Counted from the first letter of the stretch, positions 36,465 to 46,932 are shown. The stretch: DNA of 61,534 bases from CAZCDS01 sp964497585 (GCA_964497585.1 CAZCDS010000039.1:1-61534); one strand, 5' to 3'. Numbers and translations: made by a program. Notes: generated from the sequence alone by a model not told the origin.

Positions 36465-39400
36465 ATGACTGATTCGTATTACCTGGGAATAGATTGCGGC
36501 TCGGTGAGCCTTAACCTGGTCTTGCTGGGGCACTCCAATGATCGACCCGTTTCCCTGTACCGAAGGACTCTGGGCCGACCGGTGGAGACATTTGTCAAAG
36601 CTGCTGCCGAGCTTCGCCGAATGTGCGGCAGCGATGTGCCCATACGGGGAATTCTTGCGACGGGAAGCGCAAGAGAGCTGTTCTCGGAGTGCCTCGGTGT
36701 TCCGGCAATCAATGAGATTACCGCGCACGCGGTTGGATGCTTTCGCGTCGATCCGAGCATTCGGACGATCATCGAGATCGGCGGTCAGGATTCCAAGTTC
36801 ATCCGAATCGAGCCATCTGAAGATGGAGATTCGCCGCGAATCGTCTCCTTCCGTATGAACGAAATCTGCGCGGCGGGAACAGGTGCGTTCCTTGACGAGC
36901 AGGCGGGCCGGCTTGAGATACCCATAGAATCCTTCACTGAAATCGCTGCCGAGAGCAGGAAGCCTGCTCCCATAGCGGGGCGATGTGCGGTCTTCGCCAA
37001 GACGGACATGATCCACCAGGCCCAGGAGGGCACGCCGCTCCCCGATATCCTTCTTGGTGTGGCGTACGCGCTTGTTCGCAACTACCTCGGGACTCTTGTG
37101 CGAGGAGACGCAATTGTTCCAGTGGTGTCGCTCCAGGGTGGAGTCATGGCCAACGGAGCGGTGGTCAGCGCGTTTCGGGATCTTCTGGGACTTGCCCCGC
37201 AAGCCGTGATCGTTCCTCCTTATTTCACCGTGCTCGGCGCGCTCGGCTGCGCGGCCATGGCCGAAGAGAGCGCGCGTCCGACGAGCCTGGAAGAGCTGGC
37301 GAAAAGGGCCAGATCGGTTCCTCGTCCCGGTCGATCGCAGTCCCGTTCCGGACCGGCGGCCCTCGTTCTCAAGAGCGAGGCGGTCCAGCCCGCCGTATGC
37401 GAACCTCGGCAACAGCCTGAGCGTCCCTTCATCATGGGGCTTGACGTGGGTTCCGTGAGTGTGAAAGGCGTGGTGATCGACGGCCGGGGCGCAATTGTGC
37501 GAGAGGATTACCGTCTTTCCGGAGGCAGGCCCCTCGACGGTCTTGACGCGGTCATCGACGCGCTCACCCGCGACGGCCTGAGGGTCGACTTGTGCGCGGT
37601 CACCGGGAGCGGGAGGTCGTTGGCAGGCAGGCTTCTTCGCGCCGACCTGATCGTCAATGAAATAACCGCACAGTATACGGCTGCGGTTCGCCACGATCCA
37701 CGGGTGGACACCATTATTGAAATCGGCGGTCAAGATTCCAAGTGGATTGCACTGGAAGGAGGCAAGCTCAAGGATTTCGAGATGAATCGAGTCTGTGCAG
37801 CGGGCACGGGAAGCTTCATCATGCAACAGGCCGATCGCCTCGGGCTCTGCATGGGAGAGGAATTCTCCGACAGCGCCTTTTCTTCTCGCAGGCCGTCGGA
37901 TCTGGGTTCCCGATGCACGGTCTTCATGGAATCCGATCTCATTCACCATCAGAACAACGGTGCCTCCCGCGCGGATCTTGCTGCCGGGGTCTGCTTGAGT
38001 ATTGTGCGGAACTACATGGAACGGGTGGCAAATCACAAGAGGCTCGGGAATCGAGTAATGCTCCTTGGAGGAGTTGCCGCGAACCACGCGGTGAGGGCCG
38101 CTTTCGAGCAGACGACCGGCAAGCCTATAGCCACGCCGAGTTTTCACAAAGTATCCGGTGCGTTAGGCGCGGCCTTAACCGCCGCGGAAGCATTGGAAAC
38201 GGGGAAGATCGTGCTTCGACAGGAACGCCTTCGCCCACGGGGGCTCGCAGGCATTTCGAGGGAGCGATTCTCCTGTCGGCGATGTCCCAATCAATGCCCC
38301 GTGGAGAAATATACGCTTCCCGAACGGATAGTCTTCAGCGGCGGTCGTTGCGACAGGTGGGAGGCCGATGAGCCTCATGCATCCTCGGACGACCGGCAGG
38401 GGCTCTTCGGCCTCAGAACCAAGTTGATAGAGGACATTGCCATTTCCCAACTGGCAGCGGAAGACGCATCTCCTCCAGCCTCAATATGCGACAGGCCAAG
38501 CCGAGCTGATGCATGGGGTATGGTCCGATCACCGCAGTTTTACGAGTGGTTTCCTTTTTGGAAGGGATTTCTCGGCGAACTGGGCGTCAAACTCGTTGTG
38601 GCGCCTCGGCCCAATCGGGAGCAATTCGAGCGAGGAACGCGATTTCTCCATGTGGAGACCTGTCTTCCCATGAAAGTGATGGCAGGGCAGATCCATGCGC
38701 TGATTGAGGCGGGGATTACGACTATTTTCCACCCTACCCTGTTGACCGAGCCGCCATTGGCTCCGGGGGGGCGGGTCGTTGAGCATTGCCCGTATATTCA
38801 GGCATCCTCCCAGTTCTTTCGCGGGTCATGGAAGGTGGCGTGGCACGAACCCATTATCAGTTGTGAGCTTGATCCGGATGCGCTCGTCAACGAGCACACG
38901 GGTTTTGCCGAAAAGCTGGGATTCTCAAGGACCAGGGCGGCTCAAGCCTTCGAGCGGGGCATGAACGACTGGGAGCTGTTTACCTCCACGGTCCACAAAG
39001 AGGGCGAAGCCTTTGTCGAGTCGCTCCAGGGGAAAGACCAGGCGGTGGTTGTTCTCGGCAAGCCCTACCACACGTCAGACGCATTCCTGAATATGAACCT
39101 CGGAGCCCTCCTCAGGAACCTCGGCGTAAAGGCTCTTCCCGGCGACCTCTTCCCTGTCGAAAGCTATCCGGCCCGGAGCCCCATCGGATGGAAGTACCAG
39201 CTCAAAATGATTGCCGTCGCCCGCGCGATTGCGAATGATCCCCGGCTCTTTCCGGTAATGATCAGTTTTTTCGGCTGCGGCCCGGATCCCTTCACCGTGA
39301 GACACGTCATGGAGTCTCTCAAGGGCAAGCCGCTTTTGCTCCTGGAGATGGACGAACATTCATCCAAGGCGGGAATCATCACCCGTTTGGAGGCGTTTCT

Positions 39401-40751
39401 GGATAGGGTGAGCCACTATCGATTCGATGAGAAGAAGCCTCAAAGAATACTTAAGGCCGACGGCAGGCAACCTCCCTCCCAAGGGGAAGACGAAGAGTCG
39501 GTACGGATCGCAAACGGGAAAGCCGCGCGTGTGTCGGCTTCCCGAAGGAGCCGAGTGGACACGATTTATATTCCACATTTCTCGGATCACAGTTACGCGT
39601 TCGCAGCTGCAGCACGCTCCATGGACATCGACGCGCAGGTTCTCCCGCCACCCGATGAGGAATCGGTTCGACTCGGGAGGCCACACCTCATCGGCGGGGA
39701 ATGTCATCCCTATGCGCTCATCCTCGGCGATTACCTTAGACTGGCGGAGAATCTCCCCCCGGAAGCCAAGAAACGAAGCATTTTCTGCATTCCCGGGTAC
39801 AGCGCGTGCAGGTTGGGGCAATATCCTGTGTACGTGGAAAAGGTTCGCAAGCAATGCGGCCACTCCATGCGTGTCGTAGGCGACCTCAGCCAGGCCATGA
39901 CGGCCTTCGGGATTTCGAAGAAAAACCGCGACGAGGTCTTCCTGCGGACCTGGGAAGGCTTGACCGCGCATGATCTGCTCCTGCAGGCATACCTTTGCCT
40001 TCGACCTGTCGCGCATGATGGGGCGGCTCTAAAACGTGGCCACGAGCGAGCCCGGGAGACGCTCTTCATCTCGTTGTGTCAGGGGAAGGCTGTGGCGGGA
40101 ATTGAGGCCGCGCTCCATGAACTGGACGGACTTTTGGTGCCAGAGGCTTCCTCCAGGCCCGTCGTCGCGATTACGGGCGACTACTACACGCGCGTGGTCT
40201 CCTTTGCCAACAACTCTGTGTACGACGAAATAGAGCGGCTCGGCGGGATAGTCTTGTCGCCTCCCACATTCACAGACGGACTGAAGACCTTCTATCTGCA
40301 GGAGCTTACGGGGAGATCCATGAAGGCCAGCTCGGAAAAGTTCGCATCACACAGCTCGTTATACGCGTCACTCGTTTTGGCTGAAATGCAAATCAAAGAG
40401 CTCGCGCCGAAGTGGACACACGAACGCGGTGCTCTCGACCCGTATGGACGCAGGATGAAACGTATTGTCGCTCCATATCTGGATCATCGCCTTCCCCCAG
40501 GAATAGCGGCTCCCCTTGCGACCGCGCTGAGTTCGATCAACCACGGGGCTCACGGGATCTTGAACCTCATAACACTCAATTGTTCCTACGGAACCGTCGT
40601 TACCGCGGCGCTCAATAGGGCTCTGAAAGGAATGCCCCACATACCGATGCTCACCCTCGTCTATGACGGCCTGAAGAAGACTAACGAGAAGACTCGATTG
40701 GAAGCCTTCATGGAACAGGTTCACGAGTGCTTTAAAAGGAAACCGTGCTGA
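36465..40751 (+). CDS. Giant acyl-CoA dehydratase activase (tandem BadF/HgdC domains)
   Basis: The 1428-residue product joins two ASKHA-fold activase domains to a long C-terminal region. Domain one has YYLGIDCGSVSLNLVLL, GGQDSKF and Cys135/Cys174 (NEICAAGTG, GRCAVF). Domain two has IMGLDVGSVSVKGVVID, GGQDSKW and Cys444/Cys484 (NRVCAAGTG, SRCTVF). These Cys are the [4Fe-4S] ligands of the HgdC/BadF family, which pass electrons with ATP hydrolysis to a 2-hydroxyacyl-CoA dehydratase or benzoyl-CoA reductase. The rest has a Cys motif (FSCRRCPNQCPVEKY), a DUF2229-like part and an HgdB-like part with HLIGGECHPYALILGDYL. No separate dehydratase or reductase gene is nearby. Confidence 0.9.
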   Translation: MTDSYYLGIDCGSVSLNLVLLGHSNDRPVSLYRRTLGRPVETFVKAAAELRRMCGSDVPIRGILATGSARELFSECLGVPAINEITAHAVGCFRVDPSIRTIIEIGGQDSKFIRIEPSEDGDSPRIVSFRMNEICAAGTGAFLDEQAGRLEIPIESFTEIAAESRKPAPIAGRCAVFAKTDMIHQAQEGTPLPDILLGVAYALVRNYLGTLVRGDAIVPVVSLQGGVMANGAVVSAFRDLLGLAPQAVIVPPYFTVLGALGCAAMAEESARPTSLEELAKRARSVPRPGRSQSRSGPAALVLKSEAVQPAVCEPRQQPERPFIMGLDVGSVSVKGVVIDGRGAIVREDYRLSGGRPLDGLDAVIDALTRDGLRVDLCAVTGSGRSLAGRLLRADLIVNEITAQYTAAVRHDPRVDTIIEIGGQDSKWIALEGGKLKDFEMNRVCAAGTGSFIMQQADRLGLCMGEEFSDSAFSSRRPSDLGSRCTVFMESDLIHHQNNGASRADLAAGVCLSIVRNYMERVANHKRLGNRVMLLGGVAANHAVRAAFEQTTGKPIATPSFHKVSGALGAALTAAEALETGKIVLRQERLRPRGLAGISRERFSCRRCPNQCPVEKYTLPERIVFSGGRCDRWEADEPHASSDDRQGLFGLRTKLIEDIAISQLAAEDASPPASICDRPSRADAWGMVRSPQFYEWFPFWKGFLGELGVKLVVAPRPNREQFERGTRFLHVETCLPMKVMAGQIHALIEAGITTIFHPTLLTEPPLAPGGRVVEHCPYIQASSQFFRGSWKVAWHEPIISCELDPDALVNEHTGFAEKLGFSRTRAAQAFERGMNDWELFTSTVHKEGEAFVESLQGKDQAVVVLGKPYHTSDAFLNMNLGALLRNLGVKALPGDLFPVESYPARSPIGWKYQLKMIAVARAIANDPRLFPVMISFFGCGPDPFTVRHVMESLKGKPLLLLEMDEHSSKAGIITRLEAFLDRVSHYRFDEKKPQRILKADGRQPPSQGEDEESVRIANGKAARVSASRRSRVDTIYIPHFSDHSYAFAAAARSMDIDAQVLPPPDEESVRLGRPHLIGGECHPYALILGDYLRLAENLPPEAKKRSIFCIPGYSACRLGQYPVYVEKVRKQCGHSMRVVGDLSQAMTAFGISKKNRDEVFLRTWEGLTAHDLLLQAYLCLRPVAHDGAALKRGHERARETLFISLCQGKAVAGIEAALHELDGLLVPEASSRPVVAITGDYYTRVVSFANNSVYDEIERLGGIVLSPPTFTDGLKTFYLQELTGRSMKASSEKFASHSSLYASLVLAEMQIKELAPKWTHERGALDPYGRRMKRIVAPYLDHRLPPGIAAPLATALSSINHGAHGILNLITLNCSYGTVVTAALNRALKGMPHIPMLTLVYDGLKKTNEKTRLEAFMEQVHECFKRKPC

Positions 40752-41028
40752 CGCGTGCTTCACATACAGGCTTCTATTCATGGGAAAAGGCTCAGCCAGG
40801 ACGAAAGTCTTCCTGTGCCAATCCCTTGTCAAGGAAGTGACTCTGACCGAATCGGCGCCCGCTTTCAAAATCCCTTCCCCCGCCTCTTTCAAAGGGGGCA
40901 AGCACAAGAGTGGTGGCCGGTGAGCCCCTCCCGAGATTAGTTCCTGGTTTCACTCCTCCCAACGATACGGTTGAAGAGAGCTTTGGCCCATTGCAGGTTA
41001 AGGTATCTATCTGGGGTTTGCCTGACTA

Positions 41029-41057
41029 TTGACTCGTTAGGCTTGGGCCGGTATTAT
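41029..41057 (+). promoter_or_regulatory. Sigma-70-type promoter of diguanylate cyclase 41219
   Basis: TTGACT at 41029-41034 and TATTAT at 41052-41057 are 17 bases apart. The leader to ATG 41219 would be about 155 bases. The remainder of the 40752-41218 gap contains no gene; a C5/G5 hairpin-like stretch lies near 40877-40898. Confidence 0.6.
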
Positions 41058-41218
41058 ACATAGTTTAATAAGGCTGCTCGCATCGAGTCGCGGCTAGTCG
41101 TGCCCAATCTCTCGGTTCATCTGGACGGGCTTGCCTGGTAATGATTCCGAGGTCGTTACCTCTGGCAATTGGTGTGAACCGTAGCACACTTGTGGCCCCT
41201 TCGCCGGGGGGAGTTGAG

Positions 41219-42688
41219 ATGAGTAAGAACAGAGGGCGCAATTCTAAAATCCAATCCAAAGGATCCACCTCCGCACGACGCTTGCAGGAAGAGAGAGATT
41301 CCACGGACACCATTGATCTTCAATCTCTCTTCACCAAGGATTTGACGCTGTCCGGCAGCTTTGACGTCAGGGGGGAACTGTTGGCGAGCACCTTCGGCAA
41401 GGTCATTCAGGCATTCCCGGTTCCTGCCATGCTCATCGACATGTCCCATCGGATTATGCTCGCTAATCAGGCGTGCAGAAAGATCAGCAACGATTATGAG
41501 GGTATCCTTGACACTCCGTACGGGGACCTCTTCACTGACCCGGACGCGGTCAAAAGAGGCGAGGCAGTGTTGGAGGAGGTCTTCACCACGAGAAAGGCGG
41601 TGGCCTACGAAGCGAAGCTTCAGATCGGCGACAACCGGATATGGGGGCGTATGACTTTTCGCTCCGTACGCCTGGGGCACAAACGGCTTGTGTTGCTGCT
41701 CATTGAAGATCTGACCGTGGAGAAGAAACAACATATTCGAGATCAGAAACATCGGGAAGAACTGGAGCGGGAGATTTCCGAACGAAAGAGAGTCGAAAAG
41801 GCCGTCACTCGAGCGAAACGAGAATGGGAACGGACGTTCGACGCAGTTCCGGATCTCATAGCATTACTCGATGGGGAACACCGCATCTTGCGATTGAACC
41901 GCGCCATGGCTGATAGACTAGGAATGCACCCCCGGGACGCGATCGGTCACGTCTGTCACGAAATCTGCCATGGCACGAGCACGCCTCTGAAAGGCTGTCC
42001 ACTCCGAAGAGCCTTGGAAAAGGGCGCGGAACACGCCGGCGAAGTCAACGAACCTAGGCTGGGGGGAACCTTTTTCGTCTCGGTGACCCCTGTAATTGAC
42101 CCAGACGACGGCACAACGACCTATGTCCATGTCGCCCGTGACTTCACCGAACGGAAGCGCTTGGAGGATAAGCTGAGGAAGATGGCCGCTACTGACGGGC
42201 TGACAGGCCTGTTCAATCTTCGGCATTTCAGGCAGTTATCGCTCCGCGAATTGGATAGGGCCAAGCGTTACCGCCATCCCTTGGCTCTAATGATGACGGA
42301 TCTGGACCATTTCAAGTCGATCAACGACGAGTTCGGGCACGACGTCGGAGACCGCGTGCTCCAACTTATGGCTGATATCGGCGGCAAGAACCTCCGTGAA
42401 AGCGACATCTTCGCCAGGCTCGGAGGGGACGAATTCGCGATACTCTTACCGGAAACCGGTTTGCTTGAGGCTCGTGCGGTGGCCGAACGCCTGCGCGAGG
42501 CTGTCGAGGATGCAATCCTCATCACGAACACGGGGCCCCTGAAATTCACCCTGAGTATTGGGATCGCCGAGGCAGATAGAAATGCACCCGATCTCGACAC
42601 CCTGATGAAACACGCTGACGCAGCCCTCTATTCAGCCAAAGACAAAGGGCGAAACAGAGTGGAAGCCTTTAGCCGGCGAAGTCAATAG
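41219..42688 (+). CDS. PAS-PAS diguanylate cyclase with LFxxDxTxSGSF motif
   Basis: The product of 489 residues should make cyclic di-GMP. The N-terminus has DLQSLFTKDLTLSGSFDVRG and a divergent PAS that ends in DNRIWGRMTFRSVRLG, homologous to the sensors at 26649, 44812 and 56250. A coiled coil and a second PAS (AVPDLIALLDGEHRILRLNR) follow. The GGDEF domain is intact: GGDEF at residues 402-406 and the product-inhibition site RESD at 393-396. ATG 41219 is preceded by GGGGGAG; the longer frame from 41141 is less likely. Confidence 0.92.
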   Translation: MSKNRGRNSKIQSKGSTSARRLQEERDSTDTIDLQSLFTKDLTLSGSFDVRGELLASTFGKVIQAFPVPAMLIDMSHRIMLANQACRKISNDYEGILDTPYGDLFTDPDAVKRGEAVLEEVFTTRKAVAYEAKLQIGDNRIWGRMTFRSVRLGHKRLVLLLIEDLTVEKKQHIRDQKHREELEREISERKRVEKAVTRAKREWERTFDAVPDLIALLDGEHRILRLNRAMADRLGMHPRDAIGHVCHEICHGTSTPLKGCPLRRALEKGAEHAGEVNEPRLGGTFFVSVTPVIDPDDGTTTYVHVARDFTERKRLEDKLRKMAATDGLTGLFNLRHFRQLSLRELDRAKRYRHPLALMMTDLDHFKSINDEFGHDVGDRVLQLMADIGGKNLRESDIFARLGGDEFAILLPETGLLEARAVAERLREAVEDAILITNTGPLKFTLSIGIAEADRNAPDLDTLMKHADAALYSAKDKGRNRVEAFSRRSQ

Positions 42689-42971
42689 CTCTACGCGATT
42701 TGCCTCGGTCAATAGCCCTCCCATTGATGTCGACTCCCCCCTTGCAAAACTACGGAAATGTATCGGAAGACTTGGGCATAGCCCGGCGACTTTGCTGGAT
42801 GCCCCACCGGCTATTAGCAATGTACGTCCAAATCAATGAGATTCAGGCACGTCCGCAAGCGTCCGGCGAAATGAGATCCGCGCTGTCCACTCTTGAAAAA
42901 AGCTAGGCACGGGTATGCTGACGGTTCATTGTACCGCTTCCCCGTGAGCTCTGTTTCTGCGAACTACACAA

Positions 42972-44066
42972 TTATGTTCGGTCCCGCGCTTCCCTCAGAA
43001 CGAATTCCAGCGCCGGTTTCCAGTAACGTTGCAGAGCGTCGCGTCTGATGAACAGCCCGATGTGTCCACAATCGGGCACCGTCATCTTACGGACCTTTCC
43101 CGATACCCGGTCGGCAACGCCGAATAACTGTGGCTCGAGCGTAATATCGTCTTTCTCGCCGGCAATACATACAACCGTACAGGCGATTTGTCTCAGGCTT
43201 ACCCGACGTCCCAGAACCCAGAGCGATCCCTTGATCAATTTGTTCTCCTTGAACAATCGCCTGACAGCTTGCAAATACCATGTTCCGGCGAGATCCTGGG
43301 TGTGCTCGTACCAGGATCGAAAGCGTTGGGAACGCTTCGCCGCGACCGGGTTGTTCATGCTTTTAAACATTTCTATGTAGTCTTTAATATAGCGCTCGTA
43401 CGGATTCATGTTCTTGAATCCAGCAACAATATAGCGGCCGTTCATAACACCCAGGCCTGTCATTACCAGCGCATCGTAAAAGAAGAGGGGCAAGTTCTGC
43501 ACCATGTCCTGGAGCTTGCCGCCGCCCGCTGTGAAGTCTATGGGAGCACCACCCAGGATGAGGGAGTGAACCTTTTCCGGATGAAGGGCCGTGTAGATGG
43601 TTGACTGCCAGCCGCCCTGGCACAATCCCACAAGATGCACGCTATCCCCGATGGTCTTGACACATCGGTCCGTCTGCTTGATCAGGTCGTCTATGGTTTC
43701 ATGTCTCCTGCTTATTGAGGCGCTTTTCCATTCTATGGCATAGACAGGACGATCGGTCGCCACTCTGCAAAGCTCTACCAGAGATTGGCCGGGGACTGCG
43801 TAGTCCACAATACATGTATGATGTCCTGCTTGAGGGCCAAGGATAAGGATCGGAGTGCCGTTCCTGCCCTCCGAGAAACGTCTGAGCTTGAGCGCATCGG
43901 TATCCAGAACGATGGTATTGTAGGACTGCCAGCCCGGCTTGCCCAAGCCGGCAAGCTCCATCCAGAACCGGCTTGCGTCTCGGAAGAAATTCAGCGCTTC
44001 AACGTACGGCGCCTCTTTTGTGCTCTCAGCTCCTGGTGTTACCGTACCGTCGTTGGTTTTCTGCAT
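42972..44066 (-). CDS. PhaC-like alpha/beta hydrolase with cysteine nucleophile
   Basis: The product of 364 residues resembles polyhydroxyalkanoate synthase. The nucleophile box is VGLCQGGWQ, with Cys where lipases have Ser, as in PhaC; the Asp is in AGEKDDIT and the His in CGHIGLF. Upstream stretches (PILILGPQAGHHTCIVDYA, RPVYAIEWKSA) fit the oxyanion-loop region. It is of about the class III PhaC length, but no PhaE or PhaR partner, phasin or depolymerase gene is adjacent. GGGAGAGGG precedes the ATG at 44066. It may be a PHA synthase or a relative acting on another thioester. Confidence 0.75.
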   Translation of the reverse strand: MQKTNDGTVTPGAESTKEAPYVEALNFFRDASRFWMELAGLGKPGWQSYNTIVLDTDALKLRRFSEGRNGTPILILGPQAGHHTCIVDYAVPGQSLVELCRVATDRPVYAIEWKSASISRRHETIDDLIKQTDRCVKTIGDSVHLVGLCQGGWQSTIYTALHPEKVHSLILGGAPIDFTAGGGKLQDMVQNLPLFFYDALVMTGLGVMNGRYIVAGFKNMNPYERYIKDYIEMFKSMNNPVAAKRSQRFRSWYEHTQDLAGTWYLQAVRRLFKENKLIKGSLWVLGRRVSLRQIACTVVCIAGEKDDITLEPQLFGVADRVSGKVRKMTVPDCGHIGLFIRRDALQRYWKPALEFVLREARDRT

Positions 44067-44811
44067 TATCCCTCTCCCGTTCCATAGTATTTTCCTTCGC
44101 ACCCGTAAAGCATTCAATGACCTCCGGACGCGATCCAACGCCGTCAACCGGCCCTGGCAGTCCGCCTGTCAAGTGCCACGCCACATTCTATAGCGGTGTG
44201 ACATGTAACATCGCTCTCATCGGGTTTTGCCGCATTACGATTTGTGCGCCTGTCGCGGCAAGGACCGTTGAGCTCTATACACCAACTGGAGGCCGAATTC
44301 AACCCTCTAATGACACTTCAAGGGAGACATAATGAAAGCCGGCATGTACAGGCCGCTGTACAGAGCCACGTAGTGAAAGTAAGCCTCTGTATATTATATT
44401 GAGATCCGGTGGAAAGGATATGGGTTTTGGTGTGCCTGCAAAGCAAGTTCCCCTCCACGAAGGGGCGGGGAGGACGCACCGTGCCCTGGTTCAGTGCTGA
44501 ACTTGGCGCTTCGCTGCACAAACAGGACGCAAATTTTGTACCAAAGCAAGGAGAGAAAGGTTCTGTCCCAATCGAATCGCGCTGCCCGACGGGGGAGTCC
44601 CGCCGTTAGCAGGACTTGCGAACCCCGACCGGACATTTATTTTGGAGAATCGCTATATGCCGGAACATCGAGGAGACATAGGTACTGCCGCACTTTGCCA
44701 TGTGTCCACAATCTCATGCGTAAGACACGAAATCCTCTGACTTCAGTCTTCTTTGCCTCTTGCTGCGTTGATTGTGGAGACTTCTTATTTTCCTGGTCGA
44801 CTTCTACCATT
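44067..44811. other. Long spacer with hairpins
   Basis: No gene supported in about 745 bases. TGTACAG/CTGTACA (44345-44362, loop GCCG) is a perfect seven-pair hairpin. Around 44588-44606 CGACGGG can pair with CCCGCCG. The dense Cys- or Arg-rich frames seen here look like chance. It may contain an old mobile-element remnant, but nothing identifies one. Confidence 0.3.
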
Positions 44812-46932
44812 TCAGTTTGAATCGGCGTTCAGTACATCGAATATCAACTTGAGCAATTGTTTGGTCTCGAACGGCTTGCTAAGGAATCCTTTTGCGCCCA
44901 TCTGCAAGGACCTGTCGACTACTCCGTCCAATGTGTATCCGCTTGCGACCAACACTTTTGCCTCGGGATCAATCTTGAGAAGCTCCTCCAGACATTTCGT
45001 ACCATCCATTTCCGGCATGAGTAGATCCAGGATTACCAAGCAGATTTCCGCACCTTGCTTGCCGTATATCTCAAGGGCCTCGATTCCGTTTGCCGCAGTC
45101 AAGACCCGATATCCCGCCAGGCCGAGCATCTCGGTCCCCAGTTCTCTTACCAGGTCATCGTCATCCACGATCAGTACGGTTCCTTGCCCCGTGGTAGGAA
45201 GCTGAACAGTTGAAGCCAGGTCGATGCCAGCTTCGCCAGTCGTGACCGGGAGATAGATTCTGAAGGTGGTTCCCTGACCCGACCTGCTTTCACAGGTGAT
45301 GTGCCCTCGATGGCTTTCAACTATCCCGAAGACCATGGCAAGACCGAGACCGGATCCTTCGCTGGCTTTCTTAGTGGTAAAGAAGGGTTCGAACATGTGA
45401 TCCAATACGTACTTCTCCATCCCGTGCCCTGTGTCGGCTACCTCCAGGAGTACATATTCGCCGGGTTCAATTGACGGATGGAGCCTGCAGTAGTCTTCGT
45501 CGAGAAACGCATTTGAGGTCCGTATGACGAGTCTTCCGCCGTCGGACATGGCGTCCCTGGCATTGAGGACAAGATTCAACAGAACCTGCTGGACCTGTGA
45601 TGGATCGGCATTTACCGCGCCGAGTCGGTCTCCCAGTTTCATCTCGATTTCGATCATGGCAGGAAGGGTGCGCTGCAACAGTCCCTGTGCCTGACGGACC
45701 TCCCAGTTCAGGTCTACCGGTTGCAGAGCCGTGTCCACGTTTCGGGTGAACGTTAGAATCCGCCTGACAAGATCTCTTCCATGCCGTGCAGCCTTGCGAA
45801 TGGCCCGCAGCGCGCCGTACGCCGGGTCCTCTTGGTCATACCTTCGTACCAGCATGTCTGCGTGACCAAGGACGACCGTAAGCAGGTTATTGAAATCATG
45901 AGCGATCCCTCCTGCCAGGGTACCTACCGCTTCGAGCTTCTGCGCGCGCAGAAGTTGCGATCTGAGCGCTTTCTCTTCGCTCACGTCAGCCACGAACCCG
46001 AGGATTCCGCTTTCTCCGCGGAAGCTGATCGAAGTGGACCAGACTGAGACGGCGAAAGGGGTTCCGTTCTTCTTCATTCCGGTTATTTCGTGAAATGCAA
46101 CCGTCTCACCGGTATCCGGCGAGGGGATCAATCGACTTTCTACCACATCCCTGTCGTCCGGTGAGAACAGACAGGCCAGTGGGAGCCCCACGATTTCGTC
46201 GGCCTTTTCGTAACCGAACATCTTTACGAATGCAGGGTTGACGTACTGGTATTTGCCTTCGTGGGAGATTTGGACGCCGGTCGGCGCCGACTCGATGAGT
46301 AGGCGGAGACTCTCCTCCGATTCCCTCAAAGAGGCCTCCACTCTCATCCGTTCCGTGACTTCTCGTCGAAGCTGTTCGTTCTTTCGAACGAGTTCTGCCG
46401 TCCGTTCTTCGACCCGCCGTTCGAGTTCTTCCCGATGCTTTCTATCCTGTTGGAGGAGCCGTTTCTCGAGGGTCAGATCCTCGACCATGGCAAGAATCGA
46501 TCGCTCCGCCATTATCCTGATGGATCGAAATGTGACACGCCCCCACATCTTCGAGTGCCCGATCGCCAGCGTCCCTTCCACGGCGCGAGGCTTCCTCGTG
46601 GAGAATACCTCTTCGAGAAGCGCCTGTACTCTCCGTGCCGAGGCTACATTGGGAAAGAGTTTTGAAAAGAGGGTGCCTTCTATTTGCTCATAATCGGGAG
46701 AGATCTTTCGCCAGGCTTGGTTCGCGACGCGCACTCGGTAGGTGGCGTCGATCATTACCGTCGGGATCGGCAGGGCCTGTACCACCTTGCCAAAGGTGGT
46801 TTTCCAAATGTCCCAGCGACCGTCGAAGCTGCCAGTAGCGGTGAGGTCCTTGGTAAACAGGTCGGTCAGTTCGATAGTCTGGGTGGCGTCTTCACCGATC
46901 TGCCCGATGCTTTGGAGATCCTTTTCTCCCAA
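44812..46932 (-). CDS. PAS-PAS hybrid histidine kinase with LFxxDxTxSGSF motif
   Basis: The product has 706 residues and a TTG start. It carries ELTDLFTKDLTATGSFDGRW, a divergent PAS ending in SKMWGRVTFRSIRIM, a coiled coil, a typical PAS (IESAPTGVQISHEGKYQYVN), a HisKA-type helix with His345 (LAGGIAHDFNNLL), an ATPase domain (VADTGHGMEKYV, GSGLGLAMVF) and a receiver with Asp636 (VILDLLMPEMDG). All phosphotransfer residues are present, unlike the paralog at 26649. The frame stays open upstream of the TTG, so a slightly longer protein from an unusual start cannot be excluded. Confidence 0.9.
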   Translation of the reverse strand: MGEKDLQSIGQIGEDATQTIELTDLFTKDLTATGSFDGRWDIWKTTFGKVVQALPIPTVMIDATYRVRVANQAWRKISPDYEQIEGTLFSKLFPNVASARRVQALLEEVFSTRKPRAVEGTLAIGHSKMWGRVTFRSIRIMAERSILAMVEDLTLEKRLLQQDRKHREELERRVEERTAELVRKNEQLRREVTERMRVEASLRESEESLRLLIESAPTGVQISHEGKYQYVNPAFVKMFGYEKADEIVGLPLACLFSPDDRDVVESRLIPSPDTGETVAFHEITGMKKNGTPFAVSVWSTSISFRGESGILGFVADVSEEKALRSQLLRAQKLEAVGTLAGGIAHDFNNLLTVVLGHADMLVRRYDQEDPAYGALRAIRKAARHGRDLVRRILTFTRNVDTALQPVDLNWEVRQAQGLLQRTLPAMIEIEMKLGDRLGAVNADPSQVQQVLLNLVLNARDAMSDGGRLVIRTSNAFLDEDYCRLHPSIEPGEYVLLEVADTGHGMEKYVLDHMFEPFFTTKKASEGSGLGLAMVFGIVESHRGHITCESRSGQGTTFRIYLPVTTGEAGIDLASTVQLPTTGQGTVLIVDDDDLVRELGTEMLGLAGYRVLTAANGIEALEIYGKQGAEICLVILDLLMPEMDGTKCLEELLKIDPEAKVLVASGYTLDGVVDRSLQMGAKGFLSKPFETKQLLKLIFDVLNADSN

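Noticed and set aside
44394..44636. 80-codon minus-strand frame in the spacer after the PhaC-like gene
   Set aside because: Arg- and Ser-rich with no family features and hairpin-forming DNA; treated as non-coding.
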